Below are positions 37,294 through 49,725 of a DNA stretch of 58,186 nucleotides, piece by piece. Origin of the DNA: CAZLBC01 sp964557575 (GTDB lineage Bacteria > Planctomycetota > Phycisphaerae > SM23-33). Made by a program: the position numbers and the translations under genes. Numbering within the stretch: position 1 is the stretch's first letter; each line of letters starts with the position of its first letter. The stretch covers positions 1 through 58,186 of the forward strand of contig CAZLBC010000025.1 in the NCBI GenBank assembly GCA_964557575.1, written 5' to 3'. The notes beneath the pieces are model-generated. The model was not told the DNA's origin. It saw nothing but the letters and a program-made list of their open reading frames with translations, and ran no database searches.

Positions 37294-39693
37294 ATGGGAC
37301 GAACCCTGATCGTCTTCGCCGCCGCATTCCTCATTGTTGCACAGCCGTCCGCCGCCGCCCCGCGAGTCGACGACGCGCCGGGTAAGCCGGGGGAGTGGGG
37401 GTTCCGCCCCGCCGACGGGTCCGCGAGCCCGACGAACCCGCCGGGATTCGTGTGGCGGCCGCAGCGGGGGGCGAAGACCTACCGCTTCCAGTGCGCGAAC
37501 AACAAGCGGTTCGCGGATGCGTATGCGGCCGACGGCCTGCGGTACGGCTGCCACTGCCCGCCCCGCACCTTCGCTGCCGGGACCTGGTACTGGCGCTACG
37601 GGTACACGGACGGGAAGGGAAATCGCTCGCCGTGGAGCCGGGTGCGGTCGTTTACCGTCACCGGCGAGAGCGTGCGGTTCCCGATGCCCGCCCGGAAGCG
37701 GCTTCTCGGCCGCATCCCTGCCGGCCATCCGCGCCTCTTTCTGCGGCCGGAAGACCTGCCCCGCCTGCGCACGCTGGCGGCGGGCGACCTGAAGCCTATC
37801 TGCGAGGGCCTCGTCAAGCGGTGCGAGAAGGCCGCAAAGAAACCGCCCGACACCGCCGAGCCGCCGACGTATCCGAAGGGCACCGTCCGCAAGAGCGAGC
37901 AGTGGCGGAAGATCTGGTGGGGCAACCGCCGCCGGGTCCAGGCCGTCCTCGGCACCGCCGCGACCCTCGGCTTCACCCGGCTGCTGGGCGGCAATGAGGC
38001 GTATGGCCGCCTGGCAAAAAAACTGCTGCTCGCGGCGGCGCAGTGGGACCCCCGCGGCGCCACGGGCTACCGCTACAACGACGAGGCGGGGATGCCCTAC
38101 AACTACTACTTCTCCCGGACATATACCTTCGTCCACGACCTCCTCGACGACGAGGAAAAGAAAGCCTGCCGGCGGGTCATGGCGATCCGCGGCAGGGAGA
38201 TGTACGACCACCTCGCGCCCCGCCACATCTGGACGCCCTACGGCAGCCACCGCAACCGGGCCTGGCACTTCCTCGGGGAGGTCGGCGTGGCCTTTCACGG
38301 CGAGATTCCCGATGCCGCCGAGTGGACCTGGTTCGCGATGAACGTGTTCTACAACGCCTACCCGGTCTGGTCCGACGCCGACGGCGGCTGGCACGAGGGG
38401 GTCGGCTACTGGCGGAGCTACATCGCCCGCTTTACCTGGTGGGCCGACGTGATGCGGGCGGCGATGGCGGTCGACGCCTACCGGAAGCCCTACTTCGCGC
38501 AGGTCGGCTACTACCCCCTCTATCTCCAGCCGCCGGGGACCGTCGGCGGCGGTTTCGGCGACCTCAACGCCCGCCGCCGCAGCCGCCACAACCGGGAGCT
38601 GATGGCCGTGCTCGCGGCCCAGGCGAAGAACCCCCACTGGCAGTGGTACGTGGAGGCCCACGGGAAACCGCGGCCGGACATCAGTTGCGCCGGCTTCGTC
38701 CGGGGGGCGCTGCCGGCCGTGGAACCGAAGCCGCCGGTCGACCTGCCGACCGCCCGCTGCTTCCGGGGCACCGGGCAGGCCGTGATGAACACCGACCTGG
38801 CCGACGCGAAGAACAACGTCGAGGTGATCTTCAAGTCCAGCCCCTTCGGCACCCAGAGCCACGGGTACGAGTCGAATAACTCCTTCATCCTCTACGCCTT
38901 CGGTGAGCGGCTGCTGATCCGGACCGGCCGGCGGGACATCTACGGCAGCAAGCACCACAAGAACTGGATGTGGCACACGAAGTCCACCAACTGCATCACC
39001 GTCGGCGGGGCGGGGCAGGGGAAGCACTCGCGGTCCGCGACCGGGCGGATCCTTGCCTTCCACAGCGGCCCCCGCTTCAACTACGTCGCCGGGGAGGCGG
39101 CCGCGGCCTACGGGAAGACGCTCGACCGCTTTACCCGCCACGTCCTGATGGTCAAGCCGGCACTGGTGGTGATCTTCGACCGCCTCGCGGCCCCCCGGCC
39201 CGAGACGTACGCGTGGCGGCTTCACGCCCCGGTGGAGATGGTCGTCGGGGGGCAGGGCGACATCACGGTCGAAAACGGCCGCGCCGCCTGCCGGGTCGCC
39301 ATCCTCGCCCCGGCGGGGCTGAACGTGTCTGAAACAAATCAATTCGACCCGCCGCCGCGGCCGCGGGTCAAACTCACCGAGTATCACCTGACCGCCGCGA
39401 CCAAAACGCCGTCAAAGACCGCGGCCTTCGTCACCGCGATCCGTCCCTGGAAAAAGGGGGGCGGGCCGACGGGGGAAGACGAGATCGAAAAGACGGATAA
39501 CGGCTTCGTGTTGCGGTCCGGCCTCGCCGGCGGATCGGCCGTGATACTCCTGCGGACCGCGGACGCGGGGCGGATTGCCGGCGCCGGCGTCGGGGGGGAG
39601 GCGGACCTCGTCGCCGCGGTCAGGGACGCGGACGGGAAGACCGTCGCCCGCCTGGCGGTCGACGGCGCGTCGGTCGAGACGGGGGAAGAGTAA
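37294..39693 (+). CDS. Heparinase II/III-like (DUF4962) exported protein
   Basis: 799 residues with a signal peptide (MGRTLIVFAAAFLIVAQPSAAA). Residues about 30-130 form a DUF4962-like beta domain (NPPGFVWRPQRGAKTYRFQ, WYWRYGYTDGKGNRSPWS). The middle is an alpha/alpha toroid (HPRLFLRPEDLPRLR, FSRTYTFVHDLLDDEEKK, GSHRNRAWHFLGEVGVAFHGE, with Tyr/His candidates). The C-terminal heparinase II/III beta sandwich starts near FKSSPFGTQSHGYESNNSF and has TNCITVGGAGQGKH. Family members are polysaccharide lyases acting on uronic-acid glycans; substrate here unknown. Start has GAAAGG upstream. Confidence 0.82.
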   Translation: MGRTLIVFAAAFLIVAQPSAAAPRVDDAPGKPGEWGFRPADGSASPTNPPGFVWRPQRGAKTYRFQCANNKRFADAYAADGLRYGCHCPPRTFAAGTWYWRYGYTDGKGNRSPWSRVRSFTVTGESVRFPMPARKRLLGRIPAGHPRLFLRPEDLPRLRTLAAGDLKPICEGLVKRCEKAAKKPPDTAEPPTYPKGTVRKSEQWRKIWWGNRRRVQAVLGTAATLGFTRLLGGNEAYGRLAKKLLLAAAQWDPRGATGYRYNDEAGMPYNYYFSRTYTFVHDLLDDEEKKACRRVMAIRGREMYDHLAPRHIWTPYGSHRNRAWHFLGEVGVAFHGEIPDAAEWTWFAMNVFYNAYPVWSDADGGWHEGVGYWRSYIARFTWWADVMRAAMAVDAYRKPYFAQVGYYPLYLQPPGTVGGGFGDLNARRRSRHNRELMAVLAAQAKNPHWQWYVEAHGKPRPDISCAGFVRGALPAVEPKPPVDLPTARCFRGTGQAVMNTDLADAKNNVEVIFKSSPFGTQSHGYESNNSFILYAFGERLLIRTGRRDIYGSKHHKNWMWHTKSTNCITVGGAGQGKHSRSATGRILAFHSGPRFNYVAGEAAAAYGKTLDRFTRHVLMVKPALVVIFDRLAAPRPETYAWRLHAPVEMVVGGQGDITVENGRAACRVAILAPAGLNVSETNQFDPPPRPRVKLTEYHLTAATKTPSKTAAFVTAIRPWKKGGGPTGEDEIEKTDNGFVLRSGLAGGSAVILLRTADAGRIAGAGVGGEADLVAAVRDADGKTVARLAVDGASVETGEE

Positions 39694-39811
39694 TCCGCGT
39701 CGTAATATTACCGCCGCGGGACCAAACTGGTATATTTCGAGTGAAACGGTTTCACTCGAAATGCCTTTGCGTCACAAGCAAGAAAATGACCCTGCGTGGG
39801 TCTATTTTCTA

Positions 39812-39974
39812 GAGCTGGTTTCATAACTTGCTTTGGTAGCGAAAGCGAGGTATTTTGTCGATCTGGCAAGGAACGGAAACGACGACATATTAAGGAAATA
39901 TGTCGAGTTTTCGTGACGCCGCCAGACGGCAAAAGAGCCGCTTGTAGTCCAAATTGAAGTTATGAAACCAGCTC
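39812..39974. mobile_element. 163-bp MITE with 17-bp terminal inverted repeats and TA duplication
   Basis: GAGCTGGTTTCATAACT at 39812-39828 is exactly inverted as AGTTATGAAACCAGCTC at 39958-39974. TA flanks both ends (39810-39811 and 39975-39976), the target duplication of IS630/Tc1-type elements. No gene inside. It ends just after the stop of the fucosidase gene. Confidence 0.8.
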
Positions 39975-39977
39975 TAC

Positions 39978-42900
39978 TTATTCCTTATCATGCAACAATT
40001 CGCGGGCGCTTCGCTCGCCTTTATTCGCTGGTTTAAGGATTAGTGTAATATTGGTTTCTTCGCTTGAATCGAGTTTCAGCCAGATTACCAGGTCGGCGCT
40101 CTCCAGGGTGTAGCGCCTGCCGATGCGGGTGTTTTCATTCTCTGGGGCGGGTTTGCCGTTTATCCTTACTCTGGCGTGCTGGTCTCCCCAGTTTTCGATC
40201 ACAAATGCGGGGTTGTGGACAGGGGATTTCTCCGTGCCGGACAGTTTTAACTTGAGCGAACGGTTGTTGCCGGTTCTCTCCAGCAGGTAGGCCCGCTGGC
40301 GCTGATCGTAGCCGTTGTTTTGGAACCCCTGCGAGGACATCTCCAGGGTGGGAGGGGAGATCCATGAGCGAGCCAGGGCGAGTTTGGTTTTGGCCGGCTT
40401 GTCGGTCATGCCGTAAAGGTACGTGCCGTTCGAAGAGAAGATCCACGACAGCGAAGAATGCGCGGCGCGGTCCGGGGCTTCGGCGTAGCGCCCGTCGCTG
40501 TGGGCCCTGGCTACGGGATAGTGGTTCCACCACGGGAAGTGCGAATAATCCTTTCTCACCTCGCCGCCGAAAACAAGCGTTTTCGAACCCCGGCCAAAAA
40601 CCATATAGGGCTTGTAATCCGACTTGAGGTTTACCATTTGAATTACGGGATCGGGAGTGTCGAAGCGGGGGAAACCGTTTTTCCAGGAATAGGTTTGGGA
40701 CTGCCCTTCCCAGCCGACAAGCGTTATCGCGTCCAGCCGGCAGTTGTCTTCGGGTCTTGTGCCGGGTTCGCTGAGGAAAATGGTTTCCTGGTCGGCCTTT
40801 TCACGGCGCTCCGGCCACCAGCCCACGACGTGTCGGCTGGCAATCGCATCGGGGTAGATGTAGTAGAACTCGTCGCCCCACTGGCCCTGTCCGGCGACTT
40901 CGTCGTATTTGACGAAGTTCAGATTGCAGTCCGTCATGGCGTAGCGCCAATGGACTACCACGCGGGCGTCATTGTTCTCCACGATCTTTGCATGGGTAAA
41001 GCGGCATTCCGTATCGGACATGTGTTCGCTGCAGCCAACGGCGCCCTGGTAATCCTCTTTCTCGAAGGCGGCGGGCCAGGCGCCGGTTTCAAGGCTTTGG
41101 TCGGCCATCCATTTGCCGTTTTCGGTGACCCAGCAGGGCGCGAAATGAGTGCCTTTCCAGAACACCATCGACACCGGCATCTGGTCGAACTTGACGACTA
41201 TGTCCGGCTTCCCGGCCATCTGCCACAATGCGTCCCATTGCTCGTAATACTCCAGGTTGGCGGGGTATGCGCCGAAGCGTTTCAGGCCCCCGCTCACATC
41301 CGGGAAACTGCGTGCCGGGATGTCCGGCGCGTGCTCGGGTTTTTCATCCTGGTACAGATCGCGGACATCTTCGGCCGAGAGCGAGCGGTTATGGATCTTT
41401 ATCTCGTCGTACATGCCGTCGTGCGCCCACCAGGAGGGGAACTTGGCCCATGCCCGCACGCGATCAACGGGCAGCATCTTTTCGTGGTTGCGACCGATGT
41501 GCAGATCGGCAGCGGGTGCGAATTCTACTTTCCCCGTGACTTCGCACTGCCCCGCCTCTTTGCCGTTCAGATAAAGGGCGATACCCGATTCCGGATCGTA
41601 TGTCGCGGCGAGATGGTACCATTGGCGCATCTCAAGCTGCTTGTCGGCAATGGATTCGACCCACGTGCCGTCCACGGAGAGCTGCAATCCGAAACGGCGT
41701 TTGTGATCGAGTCCGAAATAGTAGCCGCGCGACCAGCCCTTTTGCTGGCTGAGGATCGGGGTCCGGTTCCAGGGATAGGCCCCGATCGCGACCCATGCGC
41801 TGAATGTGAATGAATCGGAGAGGCGGGGGGCGCCTTGCGCTTTGCGCACGACACATGTAGTGAATCCGTCAAAGCGCAGGCAGGCGCCGCGGACACCCCC
41901 GGGCATGAATTTGTAATTGCCCTGGATTTCATCCTTTGTTGCGCGAACCTTTTCCAGGGAGTTATTATCGAATGACCACCGAGCGGCAAGATCGGAATCG
42001 GGATCTTCGGTAAAGCCGCCCGGGATTTTGAAAACCCAGTAATATTCGCCATGCCGGCTGACCTTATCAATTCCTGTGACAGCAAGGTTGCCGCCTTCAT
42101 TGCTCCATTCGAGGGGTGTTCTTTGGGGGTCCGACAGCAGAACCACGTTTTCCCCCTTGCGGGCATAGACATCGTTCAGGGTCAGCGAATCACCGGGTTT
42201 GTTTTTGACGAACGCGAAAATCGCCTTGTTGCCCTTGTCGCGGGTGAATTTGATGTTTTCACCCTGTTCGGATTTGTAAGGCAGGCGCGAACCGTAAACC
42301 GCTTCGCCGTTGGCGTCGAGAAAGCGCCCGATATCGCGGAGCCTGTCCTGGAATACTTCGATGATGGTTCCGTCGGCTTTGGGGCCGACGTTAAGCAGGA
42401 AGTTGCCGCCCCTGGATATGATACTCACAAAAACATCGAGGAGTTCCTGTGTGTCGGGATAACGTTCGTCCTTGTCCTCGTACCATGAATTATAGCCATA
42501 GGAACCGCCAATGCCGCGGCTTTCTTCCCATGGATGCGCACCGCCCTCCATGCCGTCTTTGCCGTATTCGGTGGTATAAAATCCGCCATGGTTACCCCGG
42601 TTCCCCTTGCCCCAGCGGTCATTCCAGACAACGTCGTCTTTCTTGTCGGAGTTTTTTAAATACCAAGCCAGAAACGCCGGTCCTCGCCAATATTCAGATG
42701 GGTTTGTCCACTCGCCATCGGGCCAGATTATGGAAGGCTGATATTTTTTTACAAGATCCTTCATCTGCGGCAAGACATGCTTGCTGACGTATGCGTCGCT
42801 GCCATCGGGGTATTTGTTTCCGGGAAGGTTGTCGCCGTGGTCCCATTCGAGCAGCGAATAATAAAGGCCGAAACGCATTTGCTGGTTTCGGACGGCTTTT

Positions 42901-43397
42901 GCGAGGGGAGCTATTAAATCTTTTTTGGGGCCGATATCGACGGCATTCCAGTTCTCGCTGTCAGGGGCGTCCCAGAGACAAAAACCTTCGTGATGTTTGC
43001 TTGTCAAAACGACGTATCCGGCACCCGATTCACGGAAGAGTTCGGCCCAGGCTTCGGGGTCGTATTTTTCAGCCTTGAACAGAGGCGCAAACTGCGGGTA
43101 TCGGAAATCTTCGCCCCAGGTTTTCTTATGATGAGCAATCAGCCCGGGACCCCCGCCGGGATGATCCCCCTGCATGAGTCTGTAATACCATTCGGCGTAC
43201 CAGCCGTCGCACCATGCCGGAACAGCATAGACTCCCCAGTGGATGAAAATGCCAAACTTTGCATCTTTCCACCACTCGGGAACCGGGCGCGAATCCAGTG
43301 ATTGCCAGTTCGGCTTATACTCGCCGCCCCTTGCCAGGCAGGACATCGATAGCATTGCCGTGAGCATTGCCAAAACCAACGTTGTTCTGAATTTCAT
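39978..43397 (-). CDS. GH29 alpha-L-fucosidase with LamG-like and C-terminal domains
   Basis: 1139 residues with a signal peptide (MKFRTTLVLAMLTAMLSMSC). GH29 domain about residues 25-440: WWKDAKFGIFIHWGVYAVPA, LTSKHHEGFCLWDA and the nucleophile Asp227 in IIWPDGEW, then SRGGNFLLNVGPKADG. Residues about 475-695 form a LamG/concanavalin-like domain (AARWSFDNNS, FTFSAWVAIGAYPW, WYHLAATYDPESGIALYLNGKE). The remaining 430 residues are a further domain of unclear family. Base composition is by eye lower in GC than its neighbours, suggesting transfer. It should remove fucose from extracellular glycans such as fucoidan. Confidence 0.88.
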   Translation of the reverse strand: MKFRTTLVLAMLTAMLSMSCLARGGEYKPNWQSLDSRPVPEWWKDAKFGIFIHWGVYAVPAWCDGWYAEWYYRLMQGDHPGGGPGLIAHHKKTWGEDFRYPQFAPLFKAEKYDPEAWAELFRESGAGYVVLTSKHHEGFCLWDAPDSENWNAVDIGPKKDLIAPLAKAVRNQQMRFGLYYSLLEWDHGDNLPGNKYPDGSDAYVSKHVLPQMKDLVKKYQPSIIWPDGEWTNPSEYWRGPAFLAWYLKNSDKKDDVVWNDRWGKGNRGNHGGFYTTEYGKDGMEGGAHPWEESRGIGGSYGYNSWYEDKDERYPDTQELLDVFVSIISRGGNFLLNVGPKADGTIIEVFQDRLRDIGRFLDANGEAVYGSRLPYKSEQGENIKFTRDKGNKAIFAFVKNKPGDSLTLNDVYARKGENVVLLSDPQRTPLEWSNEGGNLAVTGIDKVSRHGEYYWVFKIPGGFTEDPDSDLAARWSFDNNSLEKVRATKDEIQGNYKFMPGGVRGACLRFDGFTTCVVRKAQGAPRLSDSFTFSAWVAIGAYPWNRTPILSQQKGWSRGYYFGLDHKRRFGLQLSVDGTWVESIADKQLEMRQWYHLAATYDPESGIALYLNGKEAGQCEVTGKVEFAPAADLHIGRNHEKMLPVDRVRAWAKFPSWWAHDGMYDEIKIHNRSLSAEDVRDLYQDEKPEHAPDIPARSFPDVSGGLKRFGAYPANLEYYEQWDALWQMAGKPDIVVKFDQMPVSMVFWKGTHFAPCWVTENGKWMADQSLETGAWPAAFEKEDYQGAVGCSEHMSDTECRFTHAKIVENNDARVVVHWRYAMTDCNLNFVKYDEVAGQGQWGDEFYYIYPDAIASRHVVGWWPERREKADQETIFLSEPGTRPEDNCRLDAITLVGWEGQSQTYSWKNGFPRFDTPDPVIQMVNLKSDYKPYMVFGRGSKTLVFGGEVRKDYSHFPWWNHYPVARAHSDGRYAEAPDRAAHSSLSWIFSSNGTYLYGMTDKPAKTKLALARSWISPPTLEMSSQGFQNNGYDQRQRAYLLERTGNNRSLKLKLSGTEKSPVHNPAFVIENWGDQHARVRINGKPAPENENTRIGRRYTLESADLVIWLKLDSSEETNITLILKPANKGERSARELLHDKE

Positions 43398-43728
43398 TTT
43401 TTAACTGATACGTGTCCTCTGCAAGGGTCATTATTCAACGCGTCGTTCATGTTTTATCGGCCGGCGCCGGCGACCCCCGCCGTACGGTTACCGGTCCATT
43501 CTGGGCATGCCAACGGTGCAATCCCGTTGATAATTCAAAAAAATACGGCTGCTTCTTAATAGCCAACAACCTCTTTTTAAGGAAATAGCCTTATGAACAG
43601 TACGATACAAAACGGGGTTCTGAAAGGCAAGAGAATTTACGTGTAATGGGAAGACACCAAGAAGACCGTGGCGTATACTAAATCAAGTATGAAGTATACA
43701 ACAAACATGAAAAGAAAGGACACCGGAT
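43398..43728. other. Intergenic region upstream of katG
   Basis: About 330 bases. At 43593 an ATG with a good ribosome site (AAGGAAAT) opens a 17-codon frame (MNSTIQNGVLKGKRIYV) that stops at once; it resembles the beginning of a response regulator and may be a remnant. The katG promoter and a palindrome are at the right end. Confidence 0.35.
43673..43699. promoter_or_regulatory. Inverted repeat upstream of katG, possible operator
   Basis: GTATACT (43673-43679) and AGTATAC (43693-43699), perfect 7-bp arms separated by 13 nt, 30 nt upstream of the katG start. Position and symmetry suit a dimeric repressor; which one is unknown. Confidence 0.5.
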
Positions 43729-45939
<2,211 letters not shown>

Positions 45940-46025
45940 CCGCGGCGAAAACGGCGTCACGGTTGCCCGGCAAGGCGGACCGCCGCCGGAGAACCGGGCC
46001 GGTGTGCCCGGACCGGAGGATAGCG

Positions 46026-46379
46026 ATGCTCCTGGTTAAGACGAAGGTTGCGAAAAGTTCGATTCACGGCGTGGGGCTGTTTGCCGCCCGGGACATCCCC
46101 CGGGGCACGGTGGTCTGGGAGTTCAACGAACGCGTCGACCTGGCCATAGCCCCGGCCGACCTGGACCGGCTGCCCGAGCCCGCCCGGTCGGTGGTGCGGC
46201 GGTTGTCGTACTTCTCCGCGGAGATGAATGCGTACATCCTGTCGGCGGACGGTGCCCAGTACATGAACCACGCGGATGATCCGAATACAGGGGATGACGC
46301 GGCGCTCAGGGACATCGCCGCGGGCGAGGAACTGACGGAAAACTACCGCATTGAGTACGGCGAGGGGCCCGGCGCGTGA
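46026..46379 (+). CDS. SET-domain protein (lysine methyltransferase-like)
   Basis: 117 residues from ATG 46026 with GGAGG 8 nt upstream. SET motifs in order: SSIHGVGLFAARDIPRGTVVWEFNE (GxG), YILSADGAQYMNHADDPNTG (the NHxxxPN motif), and IAAGEELTENYRIEY (the ELTxxY catalytic Tyr). In eukaryotes such domains methylate protein lysines with SAM; small bacterial versions have few known substrates. Zinc-binding post-SET cysteines are absent. Confidence 0.85.
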   Translation: MLLVKTKVAKSSIHGVGLFAARDIPRGTVVWEFNERVDLAIAPADLDRLPEPARSVVRRLSYFSAEMNAYILSADGAQYMNHADDPNTGDDAALRDIAAGEELTENYRIEYGEGPGA

Positions 46380-46387
46380 GGCGAGAT

Positions 46388-49300
46388 CTATTTACCGCCG
46401 GCGAAACACCTGACCGTTCCGTCAGTCGCGGCGAGGTAGAGTCGGCCCCCGGCCGCCGACAGCGCGTCCCAGGCCGGCATGGCGTCGAGTTTCAGGTCCA
46501 GGAGTTTTTCGCCGCTTTCGGCTGAAAAGCCGCGGAGTATCCCGCCTTTTTTGCCCAGCAGTGCCGCGTCCTGTGCGCGGATCTTTTCCTGCACGGCGGG
46601 CGTGAAATGGTCGCGATACGCCTCCTCCTCGTCGAGGACGTCCGGGGGGCCGGCGACGAACAGTGTATCACCGGCCTTGACCATGGCCCTGACGATCACG
46701 TCGGGCTGCCGCTGCGACCACCTGATCGACACGGCCGACAGTTCCTCCGGCGACAGCTTCTTCGTGACCGTCCGATCGAAAATCCATCGTCCCTTCTTCT
46801 GCTTGTTGAGCTTTGTGCCGCCCGCCAGCGTTTTCGCCAGGGCCGGGGGGCGTATCTCCTTATCCGCCGCGTAAAGGCGATATTCCAGCGCCGGGGTCCA
46901 GAGCAGCAGGTGCGGCAAACGCCCGTAGCTGTATACCCGCTCCTCGTCGACGACCATGATGCGCCCCGACGGCGCGTACTTGGCCGCGCGGAACCAGAAG
47001 TTGCACCCGTTGTGCACCATCTGCCCGTACATCCAGTAGGCGCGGTGGAACCATGAGCCGTCCAGGAACCCGTTGGACGCAAACAGGTGCGTCCCCGCCC
47101 CCGTCTGCGCCGACGCGCTTTTCTGGGCCACCGATTCTTTCCAGGAGGGATTCCCGGCGAACAGCTCGGTCCGTTTTCCCCGCAGGTCGAATTTCTGGGA
47201 GCGCATGTAGACCATCTCGCCGTCGCTGCTGAGGATATCCGGCAGCCCCGGCGGCATGTTGAGTCCCCGCATCGTCGCCTGGAAATTCTCGTCGGTGCCG
47301 GGTTTCTTCTCGTCCATGATCGTCTCGGAGACCAGCCGTCCCGTTTCGGCGTCGATCAGGCATAGCCGCATCCCGCCGTCGAGGAACACGGATCGTCCCG
47401 CGACGCAGTAGACCGTGCCGTTTTGAATCAGCACGCTGCCGTGCAGGGGCCAGACGCTTTCGACCTGTTCGAACGCCGTGTGCTGGCGATGGTTGAAGGC
47501 CGCCAGGTAGCGCCAGGCCGGCGCCCCGTCCGCAGCCCGGAGGCAGTAGACGTACCCGTCCGCGCAGCCGAAGATCGCGCGGCCCTTGTAGATGGTCGGC
47601 GGGGAGTCGACCCGGCCGCCGGCCGTGAATCGCCAGGCTTCCTTCCCGCTTTCGGCGTCCAGGGCGTAAATGGTGTGCCGGTCGACGGCGGCCACGAAAC
47701 ACCTGCCGCCCGCGACGGTGACCGCGCTGGGGCGCGACCCGATCGCGACCTTCCATGATGCGGCGAGCTTCGCGGGAACGGCGCATTGTGTGTATCCGCT
47801 TCGTGCCGCGTCGTGTCGGTGTGTCGGCCAGGCGTCGTCGCCGGCCGCGGTCGGCTCGACCGCGCCGTACGCGGGACCTTTTTCCCGGCGCGCGTCTTCG
47901 GGGATCTTCACCGCGCCGCCCTTCTTCGCGGGCGCCAAGGCGTTGAAGCCGTTGAGCTTGGTCTCTATGTAGCACGCGCAGGGATGCTGTGGGGCGTAGG
48001 TAAGCCCGTTTGCCGGCATGACGCCGTAAATGCACGCGCCCCTGACCCAGTGGTTCCGGTCCCAGGTCTCCCTGCGCCAGTCAACGTATTCGATTCCCGT
48101 CCGCGACGGCATCAGGAAATTGACGGTCGCCTTGCTCCGGTGACACCGGTGGTGGAACCAGTAGCTCTTGATGTCCGGCATGAATTCCTTCTTTTTTTCA
48201 CCGGTTTGCACGTCGTAACCGGTCCACTGGTTCTGCGGGCCGCCGCCGGCCATACGGCCCGTCCAGGCCATGCCTCCGACGACCAGGACGTCTTCCGGCG
48301 ACCGGTGCCCGGCCCGGTGGTGCGCTGCCTCCCAGAGCTTTTTGCCGTCGACGGCCGAGAAACCGATCAGCTTCCTGTCGCCTTTCGCGAAAAGAACAAC
48401 GTCCTTGTGGATGACCACGGTGGGCGCGTACCAGGTCGGTACCTGCTTGATGGGGGCGGTTTCGGCGGTCCACCGGTTCTCGCCGGTCTTTCGGTCCAGG
48501 CACACGAGCTGTGTACCGTCGTGAAACACGGCGCGCATCTCGTCGACGCACAGGCTGATGGGGGCGACGGCCGTCTTCCTGCGCCATAACTCCTTTTCGG
48601 TGTCTGCCTTCACCGCCCTGAGCGTACTGATCTGATCGGGCTGCCAGGCCCTCTTTTTGGCTATCACGTTTCCCGCGTCCCAGCAGACGATCTTCGGCCA
48701 GGTAAACGTGTCCGGCGTCTCGGGGGGCGCGTTCACGACCATGAACAGGTCGCCGTCGGCGGCGATGATTTCCTCGGCCGTGGTGCTGTCCGCGTACGTC
48801 CTGATCGTTTCGCCCGTCGCGGCGTCCAGCGCGACCAGCGGCCGGTCGATGCCGAGCGTCACGTAGACGGTATCGCCGACGGCAACGAGCCGCCGGGGGA
48901 GCAGGGCGGGGCCGGACTTCAGGGGGTACAGGTGCGTGTACCAGGTCGGGATGTCGCGTTTCCAGAGCACCGTGCCGCTGAAGGCGTCGCGGGCGACGAG
49001 TTTCCACTTCGCCGGCAGTTGGATAGAGGCCTTTGAGCCCTCGTCGATGATGTAGAAGACGCGGCCGCGTGCCGACACAACGGCGATGACGCTGCTCATG
49101 TGCTCGTGGTGCCGTCCCCACCGCGGACTGCCGACCCACTGCAGCCGCCGCGGGGGACCGACGACCGTGTCTCCGGAGACCGCGTTGCCCGACGCGTCGT
49201 GCATGTAGTGCGTCCAGTCGTCGATTTCGGGCGGCACTTTCTTTTTCAGCATCGTCCAACTGCCGGGGCCGTCGGGGGATTGTCCGGCAAGCGCCGGGTG

Positions 49301-49678
49301 AGACAGGGGGGTACGCGCCAGGACGACGCCGCGCGGCGCGAGGACGCGGGCAATCTCCGCGGCGTCTATCGTTGCGTCCGTGTCCTGCAGTATCAGGAGA
49401 TTAACGAGGTTGTCGATGTAGGGCAGGTTCCTGCCGTCGAACAGGCGCACCGAGGCTGGCCCGCAGCGTTCCCGCTTGTCGCGGGCCGCGGCGGCCTTCT
49501 TCGCGTCGGTCACGAGGACCTGCAGGAGATACCCGTCTCCCGCCGCCGGTATGGTGTCGGCGCAGCCGACCTGCACTACCAGGCCGCCCGCGACGCCGGC
49601 GGTTTCCAGGAGGTCTTCGGCGGCTGAGATCGAATGTAACAGGAGCAGTGCGACAAGAGGGCAGAGTGCTTTCTTCAT
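46388..49678 (-). CDS. Large exported PQQ-like beta-propeller protein
   Basis: 1096 residues with a signal peptide (MKKALCPLVALLLLHSISAA). Residues about 25-140 resemble a degenerate SAM-methyltransferase fold (GLVVQVGCADT, YIDNLVNLLILQDTDA), followed by PPEIDDWTHYMHDASGNAVS and repeated PQQ-type blades (LVALDAATGETIRTY, LVCLDRKTGENRW, LIGFSAVDGKKLWEA, IYALDAESGKEAWRF, VYCLRAADGAPAWRY). This architecture is common in Planctomycetes, Lentisphaerae and relatives, without an assigned activity. TAA stop; 9 nt from the convergent SET gene. Confidence 0.82.
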   Translation of the reverse strand: MKKALCPLVALLLLHSISAAEDLLETAGVAGGLVVQVGCADTIPAAGDGYLLQVLVTDAKKAAAARDKRERCGPASVRLFDGRNLPYIDNLVNLLILQDTDATIDAAEIARVLAPRGVVLARTPLSHPALAGQSPDGPGSWTMLKKKVPPEIDDWTHYMHDASGNAVSGDTVVGPPRRLQWVGSPRWGRHHEHMSSVIAVVSARGRVFYIIDEGSKASIQLPAKWKLVARDAFSGTVLWKRDIPTWYTHLYPLKSGPALLPRRLVAVGDTVYVTLGIDRPLVALDAATGETIRTYADSTTAEEIIAADGDLFMVVNAPPETPDTFTWPKIVCWDAGNVIAKKRAWQPDQISTLRAVKADTEKELWRRKTAVAPISLCVDEMRAVFHDGTQLVCLDRKTGENRWTAETAPIKQVPTWYAPTVVIHKDVVLFAKGDRKLIGFSAVDGKKLWEAAHHRAGHRSPEDVLVVGGMAWTGRMAGGGPQNQWTGYDVQTGEKKKEFMPDIKSYWFHHRCHRSKATVNFLMPSRTGIEYVDWRRETWDRNHWVRGACIYGVMPANGLTYAPQHPCACYIETKLNGFNALAPAKKGGAVKIPEDARREKGPAYGAVEPTAAGDDAWPTHRHDAARSGYTQCAVPAKLAASWKVAIGSRPSAVTVAGGRCFVAAVDRHTIYALDAESGKEAWRFTAGGRVDSPPTIYKGRAIFGCADGYVYCLRAADGAPAWRYLAAFNHRQHTAFEQVESVWPLHGSVLIQNGTVYCVAGRSVFLDGGMRLCLIDAETGRLVSETIMDEKKPGTDENFQATMRGLNMPPGLPDILSSDGEMVYMRSQKFDLRGKRTELFAGNPSWKESVAQKSASAQTGAGTHLFASNGFLDGSWFHRAYWMYGQMVHNGCNFWFRAAKYAPSGRIMVVDEERVYSYGRLPHLLLWTPALEYRLYAADKEIRPPALAKTLAGGTKLNKQKKGRWIFDRTVTKKLSPEELSAVSIRWSQRQPDVIVRAMVKAGDTLFVAGPPDVLDEEEAYRDHFTPAVQEKIRAQDAALLGKKGGILRGFSAESGEKLLDLKLDAMPAWDALSAAGGRLYLAATDGTVRCFAGGK

Positions 49679-49725
49679 GGCTGGTCCTTCCAGTGTGGGT
49701 TCCAGTGTAGCCGAACCGCGGGCAT

